A stretch of DNA of 64,000 bases. It comes from Corythucha ciliata. Its lineage: Eukaryota; Arthropoda; Insecta; Hemiptera; Tingidae. The stretch is taken from the NCBI GenBank assembly GCA_038030265.1, contig CM075937.1:14322001-14386000 (forward strand), given 5' to 3'. Made by a program: the position numbers and the translations under genes. Below are positions 25,130 through 37,023 of the stretch, in pieces (position 1 is the first letter of the stretch; each line of letters starts with the position of its first letter). A model generated the notes under the pieces. That model ran no database searches and was not told the origin of the DNA. It worked only from the letters and a program-made list of their open reading frames with translations.

Positions 25130-25960
25130 CGGTGTGGACCGCTTGGCGGTGGGGAGTTTTATAGGTTATAGGAGATACCCGTACGATGAGCGCATGGTGC
25201 TACCGGCGATCTGTTCCTTGTTGAAGACGATGGAGAGCGTCATTGGAGGTGGTTGTTCGCGGGGGTCCAGTCGTCGGTATTCTGGGTATCCAGTGGGGCT
25301 TGTGTTCGGCCGATGTCTGGGCCAGTTCCTTTCCGACTGCACCACGCGTTGGCGAAGCACAAGTAGCGGCGGGCCGAGGATTTACTTGCGACGAGATGTG
25401 TTAGATCGATGGGGATATGCCACCGACCTCGCTGAAAAGTGTATAACGGGCAGCGAGGATGACGTGATCCGCTGATTCGGCTTCGCCCGCGCATGGGCAG
25501 TCAGGGCTGTCTCGACGGCGGTGGAAGTGGAGCTTTCCATTGAATGAGCCGTGGCCCGAGAGAAGTTGCACGGCATGATAACTCAGAAAGCGCCACTTCC
25601 AGCGCAAGCGCTCCTGCACGTCAGGAATGATGGCGAAGTTGTGGCGTCCCGTTGTTGCGGTGGTCCATTTGCGTTGCCATTCCTGGACGGCGGCGTGATA
25701 GCAGGCCTTCTGGTAGTCCGCGTCCTCGAGCGTTGCCGGGATGGGCTGTGTAGCCATGATGGTATAGCGGGTGGTGTATACCGAGTTTCCGGGCGCGCAT
25801 GGCCACCAGCACGTCGAGCTCGACGTCCAGTGGGAGAACTCCGGCGAGCACGTGTAGCGTTAAGTGTGCCATTGTAGAATAGGCGCGGAGAGCAGCAATG
25901 AGGATGAGTCGTTGCATGCTTCGAATTTGTTGTCGCTGGGCTCGACGTGCCCGCGGCCAC
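25130..25960 (-). pseudogene. R1-like non-LTR retrotransposon fragment, 3' end of the reverse transcriptase ORF
   Basis: Read on the minus strand, the frame around 25917-25621 contains LHVLAGVLPLDVELD, the conserved post-RT phrase of R1-clade elements. A different frame at 25757-25401 continues with WQRKWTTATTGRHN and then SPDCPCAGEAESADHVIL, the zinc-knuckle-like motif. A third frame near 25400-25300 continues the tail. At least two frameshifts are therefore present and the copy is dead. GC content is clearly above the surrounding family C repeat, consistent with insertion. R1 elements normally target rDNA; no rDNA is visible here, so this is an off-target or R1-related copy. Confidence 0.82.
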
Positions 25961-25969
25961 CACAGAGCG

Positions 25970-26480
25970 CGTGTGTGCGAACCATCAGGTTAGCCATTTT
26001 TAGGGCGAAGAGAATCAGTTTGGCTGTTATTAGAGCTGGAATTGCCAGTTCGACTATTTTCAGCGCTCTAATAATAGTCAGTTTAGCCCTCTTGGGGCGC
26101 GAATAGTCATGTTGAGCACAAAAAGCCCGTCAAGCCAAGGGCGCGAATGGCCAGCAGTGGTCATTATTGGCTCGCGAATGGTGAGTTTGACATTTTTTTG
26201 CGCTCGAACAATGGAAGATTTTGGCATTTCGAGGAATGGAATCATGATCTGTACAGGCATATTCATGGCCGTACGAGTTCAGGCATTTTTAGGGTACTTG
26301 AAGTTATTTGTGGAGCGGGAATCGTCAGTTTGGCAAGTTTTAGGGGGGGGGGGGAGTTATCAGCTAACACAAGCCATTTTCAAGGCGCGCGAGTCATCAA
26401 TTTTACCTTTTTGGGGCAGGTTCTAACAGTTTTTATGGAGGTAATAGCTAGTTAACCCAGTTTTGGGCAGCGAATCCCTG
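25970..26480 (+). repeat. Family C tandem repeat, right of the R1-like LINE
   Basis: TTAGCCATTTTTAGGGCG and GCGAATAGTCATGTTGAGC phrases continue the array interrupted at 24960. A G12 run lies at 26343-26354. Confidence 0.75.
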
Positions 26481-27019
26481 TCTTCCCATTTTTAATAGAG
26501 CGAAAGACATCGATCTCTCAAGCCCCTCTCTTGAGCTAATCCTGATTTCACGCATGGTTACTATATAACGCGGTGTACAGCCTACCAACCCAGCGTCGAT
26601 TCTGTCATCAGCCTGGCTATACGTCAGAGTCTGAGGCCACTCAGCTACTAGCGTATAGTCCACCAGTTCCGTGCACTTCACATGCATCTTAATGACCTCC
26701 AAAAAACAGGCATTTGTCGCGGCCAGCTATCACTCGAAAACTCTTCAATTTAATCCATCAAATTGGCAAATTAGCTTTAAATCTGAACATTTTTCCCTTA
26801 AAAACACGAAAAATCTTGAAGTTTAGTCCGAAAAACAGATCTTACACAGTGAAAATGACCATTTTTCGTACAGATACTTCCTATTCATGCCAAGAATCTA
26901 GCATAGACGCTTGGAAACTGACAATTTTGAGCCCCCCAACTCCCGAACTGACTATTCAAGCCAAAACCTCTAAAGTTATCGGCTTAAATAGTCAGTTTCA
27001 GGTCTTCATTTCATTGAAC

Positions 27020-27400
27020 CCGAGCTAGGGGACAAGACAAAAGTCTCATGAAATTGCAAACTCAAAATTGCAACATTTTGGAGCTAAATATAAAGGAAAA
27101 TGGGTGTTTCCTGGCTGCGAAATTGACAGTTTCAGGACTTCTGGTCATAATTTCAGTGAATTTTCAGGTTCCACGCCCTAATGTCGGAGAAACTGAAGGT
27201 TTCGGGGCCTTTTTTTAAATAGTAGCCGTGGACCTCTGTCCAACCGGTCACGAAGCTCCCAAAGTTTGATAAATACCCAGTGGGATCGTAAGTTTCAAGG
27301 CTAAATATCCACGAAATTGAAAGTTTGCAATTTTTTTTGTGGACTTGGAACCTCCGCGGGCCATCCGGCATCGAAAAGCTGACCACCCATTTACCCGCCA
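27020..27400 (+). repeat. Family B tandem repeat, short block
   Basis: GAAATTGACAGTTTCAGG, AATTTCAGTGAATTTTCAGG and a linker-like GTAGCCGTGGACC near 27226 identify the family. The preceding 26500-27020 holds weaker ~30-bp periodicity with CCGAAAACTC-type units. Confidence 0.6.
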
Positions 27401-27409
27401 TTTACGCCA

Positions 27410-29150
27410 TGCATACTTCACGCGCGTAATTAATTGAGGTTATCCCGCCATCATCCGAGCTCAACTAGTCAAGCGGGCTCAAACTAGTTAAGCGGGAAAG
27501 CGGGAAGTAAAAACCGTGTGACAAGACTCGCAGCAGCCTTCGTAGTGCCGGAGCATATAACAGCCACACTAGTCGCCGCAAAATTGTAATTTTCGGGAGA
27601 TGAATATACCTGTAGTTTTTATAATATAATTATTTGTTCCAAACTTCCACAGATGAAGTCACAAGGTCGATATTTACGAAACTAAAATGAGAAAGTTTAT
27701 ACTTAATTGGAACTTGATCGCGAAAAATAAAGTGAAATAGAAATGGCAAGACAAATATTCACATCCTATTGTTCTCTTTTTCCCTGTACTTCTTCTTTTC
27801 AAGAAAAAAAAGAACAAACATTAGCTTTTAAAACCTTCTTGGTTGTTCCCCCGTTGAATTTTTAATTCCAACCGTAAAGGAAAAGCCAACCCGCCCTCTC
27901 CTCACCACTCCACCCTTAAAAATCCATCAGGGCTTCCTTCCGATGAAGAAGAAGGGCAGGATTACCTCAAAAGATTAGATCCATTTCCAAAAAGGAAGTG
28001 AAATCTCTTGAATCGGTGATTCGAACGGAGAAGTTAAAAGCTTCGCTCCGAGTATATATACAGGCCCCTCTTGCACAATATAACCCCTCTTGTCACAATA
28101 TAACTCGTGTGTCAGGTTGGGCACGGATGATGGGGGGGGGGGTCGAACAAGGAAATAAACAACAACCTTATTCGTTGGGATGAAAAAAAAAGGTTATTTA
28201 AAAGGGATATACAATTTTCGAAGCGAAACCTTTTCACTTTATATTAATTAGCGAGGGTTCGAGTAAAGCTGAGCTTTATTCCACAAAGGTAAGATTTCTT
28301 GAGCTTCACTTACCAAATGGAAACCTCAAGATTTCATCAGAAGATGCGGGCATAATAAAGTTTCTGAATCCCTCCCCCCCTCCATCACGACTCTTTTTTT
28401 CAAAAGTTGTTAAATAAGAGACAGGGAAGCAGCTTTTAAGCTGATCAGCAAAATATCGTGGTGGTAGTGGTGGGGATATTAATAAAAAATAATTGAAAGT
28501 TGATGGAATCCTATCCCAACTTATTCTTTAAATTAACAAAATTATTTGTGCCCTAGATACTCTTCACAAAATGCGGATATCCCAAACGGGAAGGAAAGAC
28601 TCTGTAAAGAAGCGGGGACGGAGGATAACGTCAAGTAAATTGCTTTTTGCGCGGAAGTCAATTGAAAAGTCAGCAGTGTGTCTCGAGGGCACGATTCTTA
28701 AACTGCGGCGGCGGTATTAGGACGAAAATAGAAGAGAGAAGGACAATAAAGAAACGGCGGAGCATTCAATTGAGAGTGAGATTGCTGAAGAGAAATGCGC
28801 GGCAACGATTTTTTTCTTCTTCTTCGTCGTCGTAACCAATTGAGTCCTTCAAGGCTTGAAACTAATCAGGAACCTTAGTTCATAATCGTTGATCCAGCAT
28901 TTTCAGGGGCTTTTTCGATTCATTACTTCAGCTCTTTGATCGAAATGGGGGGGGGGGGAATAAATGACAAATAAGGGCAGCCAGTCTCATGAAAGTTATG
29001 TCCCAAGACCTCACCATTGGTTTCAACAGCCTGTACGAGCGCGTTAAATATAAAGTACACCATAGATCATTTGCAAGAAAAACATAATAAACTCATTTAA
29101 AGGTGCAACCGAGACTGGATCATCAAGCAAAATTTCTCTTCTTTCTTCTC
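27410..29150. other. AT-rich spacer or intron, no gene recognised
   Basis: It contains G11 at 28132-28142 and G12 at 28947-28958. Short open frames have no domain. Nothing else could be supported. Confidence 0.45.
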
Positions 29151-29156
29151 CTGTTA

Positions 29157-29274
29157 GGCCCGTATTCATAGGCATATCTTAAACTTAACTTTCCCTAAGC
29201 GGGCGTCCAAGAAAAACTGTTTTGATTTTTACTTAGGAGAATTTTAACTTAAGTAAAACTGTGAATACGAGCCT
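29157..29274. mobile_element. Palindromic MITE with TA flanks
   Basis: The left end GGCCCGTATTCATAGG is mirrored by the complement of CTGTGAATACGAGCC at the right, with TA on both sides (29155-29156 and 29275-29276). ACTTAAC-type sequence inside the left arm is mirrored by TTAACTTAAGTAAA on the right. It has no coding capacity. A TA duplication suggests Tc1/mariner-like mobilisation, but two bases could be chance. Confidence 0.75.
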
Positions 29275-30615
29275 TATTATTCCTCCAGAAAGACAATCCA
29301 ATAGAAAAAAAATTAGAGGGAGAAGAAAATGGGACACTAACTCGCAAGTAGACTCTGCTCGTCTCGACTTTCAAAAAGAGGGCGCCGGCGCCGCGACGAG
29401 TCACGTTGTATCAGCAACGCGTGGTCTTTGGTATTGGAGTGTGTATGATTAGTTTTGTTCAGTTTTCCTCAAAATACCTCAACCTATATTGCACGCGTAC
29501 CTCTAGTCATACGCTGTGGTTTCTCAGGGGCTACACAGTTACCACACCGAACAAAATATCCCTTTTTTAATTTCACCTGCGCATTCGCCGGTAAGTGGAT
29601 TAGCCGCAAAATTACACTATTCAGGGCTAAATACCAGCGAGATTGGAAGTATCGGGCCTAAATATCCTACAAATTGCAAGTTTATTGTTTTAACTTTGCG
29701 AAATTGTATGTTTCTGATGGTCTGAAAATCCTATATGGTCTCAACCTGTGCGAAATTAAATACAAGTATCAGAGGAATTTATCGGCAGTGGGGGCGGCGT
29801 TGGGGGGAGGGGGGCTGCCCACAGCCTGACAAATATATCATGAAATTACACAAAGCGGAGCTGAAAATCAGTGAAATTGTCGCTTTTGGGTCTAATTATC
29901 GGTGAAACCGCAATTTTCCTGTATTTATTCTCGCGAAATTGCCGCAGTTTTGGGTATTCATTTCCGCGGCATTATGAGTTTCGGGGATGTTCCAATAGTG
30001 ACCGCGGAGATTCATATAGTGGACCCGGGCTAGCCAGCCACGACAATGCCCAAAGCCACGTTAGACCAATTAGATAGCCACATAAATGCAATATTTTAAA
30101 GATGAATACCCTCGAAATTCGAGTTTTCCTGGCTGAATAATCACGATTTTGCACGTTCAAATCCAAATTTGAGCTTAATGTGAGAGAAAATAGGCAATTT
30201 TGCTACCTGATTATAAGCGAAATTAAGAGGTTCGGGACTTGATTCATACGAAAATACAAGTCTTGGGTCTTCATATCAGTAAAATTGAAATTTATGGGTC
30301 CAAAAACCTCAAAAATTGCAACATTTCGGAGGATAATACCTGCAAAATTGGATGTTATGAGGCACAACTCTCCCGAAATTTCTAGTTTCAATGTCACATA
30401 CTTTGAGCGAAATAGCAAGTTTCAGGGTTAATTTTTTTTTAAGGTCAGCGACCCTCTTGGTACTTTTAACGTTCTTATTTTCTAGTCGAATATTCGACTT
30501 GTTTCGAAATATCCGCGAAATTTTAAAGTACGGGGCTTCTGGTGGACCCAGGGTAGGGCGATAGCTAGCCGCGACTGCACCAAAAGCCAGACAAATGTAT
30601 CATAAAATTACACCA

Positions 30616-31381
30616 AATTTCAGAATTCCGTCATAATACTTCTCATCTCTCTCATGATGCAATTTGTCTTACTGAAACCTGGCTCTGTGAAAATATAGAA
30701 TCCAACGAACTTCAGCTTCAGTCCGTCCCATCCTGGAGTACTCATCCATTGTCTGGTCGCCGCACTATGCCACTCAGATTCATCAAATCGAGGTTGTCCA
30801 GCACATATTTCTGCGATACGTTGCCTTCAAGTTGGGTGTCCGCGCGGTGGATGTGGATTTCGAGTCATTTATGCGTGTGTGTCAAATTGCCTGGCTTGTC
30901 GATCGACGTATAGTTGCTGATCAAAGCTTTTTCCACAAGCTCATAAATGGCGTCATTGATTGCCCGTCACTCCTTGAGAGGATTTCACTGAGCGTCCCAC
31001 AATACTTCGCCCGCTCGCACGGATTGTTTCACGTTCCTTTTGTGGCAACTAATTACCTGAGAAATCGCCCTCTACTCCGCCTTCCTTGTGATGCCAATCT
31101 ATTCTTGCAGGAATCATCGTGTGACATTTTTGCGAGTTCTTTACATGTGTACAAGTCCGCAGTCCTAAATTGTAGGCGGAATTTATGATTGACTAGTTTG
31201 GTGATTTAGTTAGTTTTAAACGCGTGGTGCATTCTAGCAAGGTGTTGCTTTATTGTTTCTTCTCTTCATTTGTTCTTTCTTTAAACTTTGTTTTTTCTTA
31301 CTCTTTTATGTTATTTATATTTATATTCTTTCTTAATGTCAATTGGACTAAGTGTCCGTAAAATTGTTAAATAAATAAATA
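30616..31381 (+). pseudogene. Internally deleted Jockey/CR1-type LINE with TAAA-rich tail
   Basis: The left part encodes HDAICLTETWLCENIE, matching the LTETWL motif of AP endonuclease domains. Near 30735-30745 it jumps, out of frame, to the end of the reverse transcriptase region: SSIVWSPHYATQIHQIE, then the frame to 31190 with RRIVADQSFFHKLINGVID, typical of the C-terminal end of these elements. A (TAAA)n-like tail ends near 31381. ACACCA at 30610-30615 and 31382-31387 is the target duplication, inside a family B unit. The missing several kilobases between endonuclease and RT C-terminus make it inactive. Confidence 0.88.
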
Positions 31382-32830
31382 AACACCATGCGGAGCTAAA
31401 AATCTATGAAATTACCGCTTTCGGACCTAGTTATCAGTGAAATTGCAATTATCCGGCATTTATTATCCGAACTCGGCAGTTTCTGGTATTTTATTTCGGC
31501 AGAATTTCGAGTTATGGGGAAGTTTCAATAGTGACCGCGGATAACTTCGTATACTGAACCCGGACTAGCCAGCCACGACGGTGCCGGACGGATGCAATAT
31601 TTTTGAAAATTTCCGGGCTGAATAATTACGATTTGGCAAGTTTAAATCCTAATTTGAGCTCTATGCGGGTCCTAATGTGAGCGGAAGTGCAAGTTTCCTA
31701 CCTGAATATTTAGTGATGTACGAGACCGAGACGAGACTATTACTTCTGGAGCGAGACCGAGGCCGAGACCAAGTTTTCAGGTCTTGGAATTAAAAGAATG
31801 AAAAAAATGATGGCTCATTTATGAATACAGAACATTTTAACAATGAAATGACCTTGTTTCATGCCGAGACGGCTATTGTGTTATGGGCCTCCGGACCGTG
31901 GTGGGTCCAAAGGGTTAACATATGACCCCCCCCCTCGCAACGCACAAAATGAATAAAATAATGGGACACAAATTATACATGATGGTTTTCGCACGACCAG
32001 GGAGGGAAGTGATACTTCCCCTTCCAGGTACCTCAACAGGGCAGTTAATTTTTACTTGAAGAGATGAGCTAGGTGAAAAAAGTATTTTTTTCTTTTCACT
32101 CACTAGTGAAGGAAAGTATAGCAGAATGTCAATAATTTCACATTTTCCCTCGCAAGCGAAGGAAACAGGAAGGTTTTCACTCACTAGTGAAGGAAAGTGA
32201 TAAAAAAGTTCTGTATTCAATTAGCGTACTCTTGCCTCCGAACATTTGCAGAAGAGACAATTAAAACTGTTGGCCGTGCGAAAAATAATATCCACAACTC
32301 GTGAGGAAGAAGCTTTCACTCTGCTCGTTGTTTTTAGGTCACTCGGCCCCGCCTCGTGAGCCAAACACAACTCGCAGGTAAAACTCCACTTCCCTCACTT
32401 GAAGTGAAATATACTGTTATTTCACTTGTCGCGCGAAAAATATCTTGCATAACTCAATTCACTTGCTCGTACTCATTTAGCCTACTCGGCTTTGCCTCGC
32501 CAGCCAAACAAAGTACTCGCAAGTAAAATGGCACTTACGTGTCTCGTTATATGTAAGATACTATTTTTTTAAAAACATCTGATTATTTTAGAGCCTAGGG
32601 GATAAAACACTCACTTTATCGCCGTGGCCCAAAAAATCAGCCCATGTTTTAATTAAAAAATACTGTGGACAACGCGTCAAAAAAGTGATTTTGTAGTCTC
32701 GAGAAAAGGCCAGGCTCGGCTACGCCTCGCCCGTCCAATTTTTTCTCTCGGCCTCCAAAAAATCGCTTTCTTGCCCGGGCGTATAATCTACTATTCCTAA
32801 GATCATTCTTAAAGAAGTGTTTAAGCAGAT

Positions 32831-32964
32831 GTTCATCGTGCGTAAAGACCTACTTTACACACGCCGTGCGGTAAAGAGTTCACGGTAAAAGAGTTCTACA
32901 CACACCTACTAGTATTTTTAGTAGCACGGAGCGTGTAAAGTATAGGTCTTTAAGCACGATGAAC
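32831..32964. repeat. Inverted repeat, 134 bp, nested in the hAT-like element
   Basis: GTTCATCGTGCGTAAAGACC then TACTTTACAC at the left is mirrored by GTGTAAAGTATAGGTCTT then TAAGCACGATGAAC at the right, with CGTGC words in both arms. It is likely another MITE or a cruciform-forming segment. Confidence 0.8.
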
Positions 32965-33909
32965 GATGGGTGGAGGGTGAGTGGAACCGTGGAAATTATA
33001 TCCCAAAAAGGTCAGTCAGTTGATTATGATGGTGAGTTGGTAGAAGAATTGAGGCAAGGAAGCCCGCTTTCATCTTACGCGCTTCTTTTGTTTCTTGTTT
33101 TTTATTTCTCTGAAATGAAGTTGTGTGGCAAATGGGAGACTTTACGGAACCGTTAAATTAAATTATTATGAACCTAATTGGCTTTAAAAGGCTTTGTATG
33201 ATCGAAGGTAAAAAAATCGCATGATCCTCAGGCGTATAATCGCACTACAAACTCTACCGATAAAGGCACTCGACTTCGTCTCGTGTCACAAACATCGTGC
33301 CTCGTTCGTTAAAAGCTCCTTTATGCCTACGTATCGTAGTAAAAAAAAAAGGGTTAGGGTTCCCAGGGGGCCGGTGAAATACATTGCAACCTATGGGTAC
33401 CCGCGCACTAGGCAGCAAAGTTTTCGAGGCCGGGGCAGCCACTAGAACAAGCCCAACTGCACAGCAGCCAACTGGCTGCCGCGGCCAGGCTGTCCAGTAC
33501 AAGGGAACCCTAATTTTGCGTTTGAAACTTCCCTGGGCCGCTATCATCAAACTCGACACCACTTTCATTTTTTTTTTTTTTTTTTAACTAACATTGCCAG
33601 TTGAAGCATGAGCAGGAGGGTCTGATGTATGATGGGGGGGGGGGGGTGATTGTGCACCTCTGCCTCGTCGTGTCTGGGAAGGGAAGTCTCTTGCTTGAAC
33701 TAAATGAGTTGGCATCTGCGAGATTTTGAGTTGATCTCGTTGAATTCTCAACTGTTCCCCTTTCACGTTCTCAGTGTAACGATTGTTTCAAAGGCACGAT
33801 TCTATTCTGGGGCAATTACAAAGCTCTTTGGTCATTAATTAGTAGTGTATCACTTATCTCCCTTCGTGCCACGGGCCACCAAGGAAGGAAAGCAAAGTAT
33901 AAATTCATC

Positions 33910-34678
33910 GGTGTCCGGAGTTTTGCGGTCCGGAGGTTTGCGGTCACCTTAAAAAAGGATAATCCTATACCTGCAAAGGGTAGCAGAAAGAATACCTCGG
34001 TGAACTGCGGTCGTGTGTCTCCTCAACCTATTGCTCACCTTTCCTTCTGTACAATCGTTCCACTATCATTAGAACACACAGCTTTGAAATCAATGAAATA
34101 AGCTTGGTTGGTAGAGTCGAAGTTCTGGGGACCAGTTAGGGATGCTATTGCTAAAAGTTTCAGTCTTTCAGTCCGTGAATAGGAATGAAGTGACTTATTT
34201 CTCTAGATTTTAGGATGTTATCGTACGAGGTGTTTGTAAACCAATAAAATGACTCAAGAGCGGTCTCCGCAACATCCGTTGCAACATTCAGTCACATTCG
34301 CTTTTTCGACAAAGTCGAGTCAATCAAGTGATTGCATGTTGGTACATATAGTTACTAAATACTAACTGTTATCTAAAGGTGTAGCTCAGAACTCTACATA
34401 TATTTTGGCGAACAAGAACTGATGAAAAACCTACTCCCTTGTCCCTTCAACATGGTCCCTAGAAGTTCAACTCGACCTACCAAGCAATCTCATTGATTTC
34501 AAAGCTGTGTGTTCCTACGGTAGTGGAACGATTTTACGGAAGGTAAGGTGAGCTATAGGCTGGGGAGAGACATGACCGCAGTTCTCCAAGGCATTTCTTT
34601 CAACTGTCCTTTACAGGTATAGGATTATCCTTTTTTTATGGTGACCGCAAACATCCGGACCGCAAAACTCCGGCAACC
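33910..34678. mobile_element. Long-armed palindromic element, 769 bp, with 8-bp target duplication
   Basis: The left end GTCCGGAGTTTTGCGGTCC is mirrored at the right by GGACCGCAAAACTCCGG. The mirror continues through GGATAATCCTATACCTG, GTTCCACTATCATTAG and TTTGAAATCAATGA, giving arms of about 370 bp around a centre near 34290. AATTCATC lies at 33902-33909 and 34679-34686. It inserted into the hAT-like element, so it is younger. No coding capacity is seen. Confidence 0.88.
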
Positions 34679-35760
34679 AATTCATCTATCGTCGTCATCT
34701 GTAATAATTGAACGAGAATAGGATCACTCGTCACTAATATCACACATACTTTGAATTCGCGCCTTAAACTTTTCGAGACGAGACCGAGAATTTCGAGACC
34801 GAGACCAACTCCTCATGAGCGAGACCGCGAGACCGAAACCAACTCCGTATGAGCGAGACCGAGACCACTCAAGTCTCGTCTCGGTCTCGGCCTCGTGCAT
34901 CACTACTGAATATAACGATTCTTAGGAAAATGAAAATGCCAGTTTTGGTTCTTGATACCAGAAAAATTTCAAGTAATGGGTCGCTTGATTTCGTAGAAAT
35001 GTGTAGATCCGGACCCCGGACTAGAGGTGGCCCGAACCGAAGGCGTCGTCGACCTCCAACAAAATTGCAACATTTTGGAGGCAAATATCTGCGAAATTCG
35101 TGCAATTTGATTTTTAAAGTGCCATAGCCACAAAGTTTGGGTTTACAGGCGCTGAATCCACAAGCTCTCACCCATGAATGGCCCAAACCCTCGAAATTCC
35201 ATTTTAAAAATGCCTAAACTCAAAAAAATTGGCCTCTTCAGGAAAGGGAATCCGCGAAATGTCTGATAACGTGTAATTTTGTTTTAAACAATCGAGCTGA
35301 GCCAAAGAAGTCGGATTTCTAGGAAAAAGCAATACATTCCTGGAAATCAGCTTTTATAAGAGGAAAACACCGTGAAATTTTGGTTGTAAAATGGCGAAAC
35401 ACGTGAATTTTGACTTTTCAGGCGCCGAATCAGCGAAATTTCGTTCACTATTGATACAGCCCTCGAAATTTCATTTTATAAGAGCCGAAGCTAAGCGAGA
35501 TTGCAAGTTTAGAGGCTTAGTTTGATTTCGCAGTTAAATTACCAGTTTAGGGTCTTAATTCAAACAAAATTGACAGTTGCCGAACGTATTTCGTGGTGGC
35601 GGATCCCAGATTATAGCCGGTACCAAAACAGGGCCAAAAGCCTGTTGAATACCCACGAAATTGAAAGTTACCTGGCTCAATATTCGCGCTAATTGCGCTG
35701 ATAGCAAATTATCGAGAAATTGCAAGTTTTGGGACCTTTCATTTTAGTGGCTGATCAGCG

Positions 35761-37023
35761 CCCTATAAGCTTGATGAAACCAGTAACCCCCCCTCCACAA
35801 CAGTAATCATCCATCGCGTTCACTGTTGAGATGAAAACGCTCGAGGGGTCACGGGAATGCGAAAATCTGCCTGCACCCTTCTGTGAGCTACACGCCCTCA
35901 TGTTTCTATAGGTGGTACGCCGGAAAAATCATGTAATTATGTGGAGGTCCGAATAAAGAAAACCCCTCGTATAGTTTGATAGGAACTTGGAAGATTGCGA
36001 AGTTGAAGCAGAGGAACTTCTCACAAGATAAATAGTCGTGAGATCATCTGCGGAGAGGTGGTAAAAAGCGATATAATTACATAACGCCTCCAAGCAGTCA
36101 TTTGATTTGATAACATTGCGTGACAAAAATAATTACCATTGTCATTATAAGCCCCATTCTTAATAATAAAATTTGTGTAAAATAAGTGACAAGTGAAATC
36201 AATCTCAGGTCGACATTCATAACCCTGGCAAGAGCCCCCTCTACCACTCATCGCCCCGCACCTAACACCTATCTCGAAATCGTTTTTTCTTTTTTTTTAA
36301 ACTGTTCCAGTGTTCCGTGTTGATCAAGACAAGCGGCGAAACTTCTTTGAAGAAAGGAAACTTCCATTTTTGCTTTTATTACATTTAATAGCTCCTCTTA
36401 CGGCCAGCTCTCAAATTAAGACACATGCCCCTCTACTGTCATTTCTCTCAACGTACCCTATAATTTAATAACGCCTCCGCAATTACTTAAAGCTTGCAAG
36501 TTCCTCGGTGTTATGGAAGCCGCCTTCTTCTATAAGACAGTAAGACAGACAGAGAGAGAGGAAAAAAAAACACCTCACCCCGTAGAATTTCCATTAATTA
36601 CAACGTTCCTTGGGAAGAAAAACGACTATTCAACGGAAATCAAAAAAGAGGAAGCAAGAAAGAGTGAGTGGTTGGGCATGAGAGATCCAGTAAAAAAGTC
36701 AGGTAAACAAAATGCAGACATTATCAACAGGTGTGAACATTTTACGAGGGCAAGCGACACGAAATGATGATGCTGTGGGGGAGGGAAAGGTAAAAAAGGG
36801 TTTTTCAAAAAGCGTCAGAAAAAGGGGGTGGATATTGGGAAGTGGGCAGGGTTGAGAAATTAGGGGTAAATAAGACCTGGAAAGTGACTATGATGATGAA
36901 GAGGATACTATGGGGCTGGATGGGTTGAAGGGGCAAGAAGAAGTGAGGGAGGGTGTCGGCGGCGCTTTGTTGTTGAGGATCAAAGGAGCCGAACCGACTC
37001 CGCGGAGTGAGAGAAAGAGACTC
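35761..37023. other. AT-rich spacer or intron, no gene recognised
   Basis: Non-tandem sequence. The open frame at 36513-36767 (plus) is Lys/Glu-rich without a domain. It is bounded on the right by the duplicated segment starting at 37024. Confidence 0.4.

Larger units (their letters stand above)
31710..34905. mobile_element. hAT-like composite element, 3.2 kb, with 8-bp target duplication
   Basis: The left end TTAGTGATGTACGAGACCGA and the right end, read inward, TAGTGATGCACGAGGCCGAG form terminal inverted repeats. CTGAATAT flanks both sides (31702-31709 and 34906-34913). GAGACCGAGACC-type words are repeated just inside both ends, resembling transposase-binding subterminal repeats. The interior has no transposase frame but contains CTCGGC...GCCTCG palindromic words (near 32341, 32487 and 32714), repeats of CACTCACTAGTGAAGGAAAG (near 32097 and 32177), an inverted repeat at 32831-32964, a telomere-like GGGTTAGGG at 33351-33359, and a nested element at 33910-34678. 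Confidence 0.88.
29570..35760 (+). repeat. Long family B array, interrupted by a LINE and a hAT-like element
   Basis: B units are continuous at 29570-30609, 31388-31701 and 34914-35760 once the insertions are removed. Phrases such as GTGAAATTGCAATTATCCGG and the linker GGGCTAGCCAGCCACGAC (near 30023, partly matched at 31564) recur. Both insertions have target duplications that restore the array when excised. Confidence 0.85.

Noticed and set aside
25583..25963. 126-codon minus-strand frame rich in Arg/Thr/Pro
   Set aside because: It is the wrong frame over the R1-like LINE remnant; the real homology is in the neighbouring frames.
33351..33359. Telomere-like GGGTTAGGG
   Set aside because: Only about one and a half copies within a transposon interior; no array.
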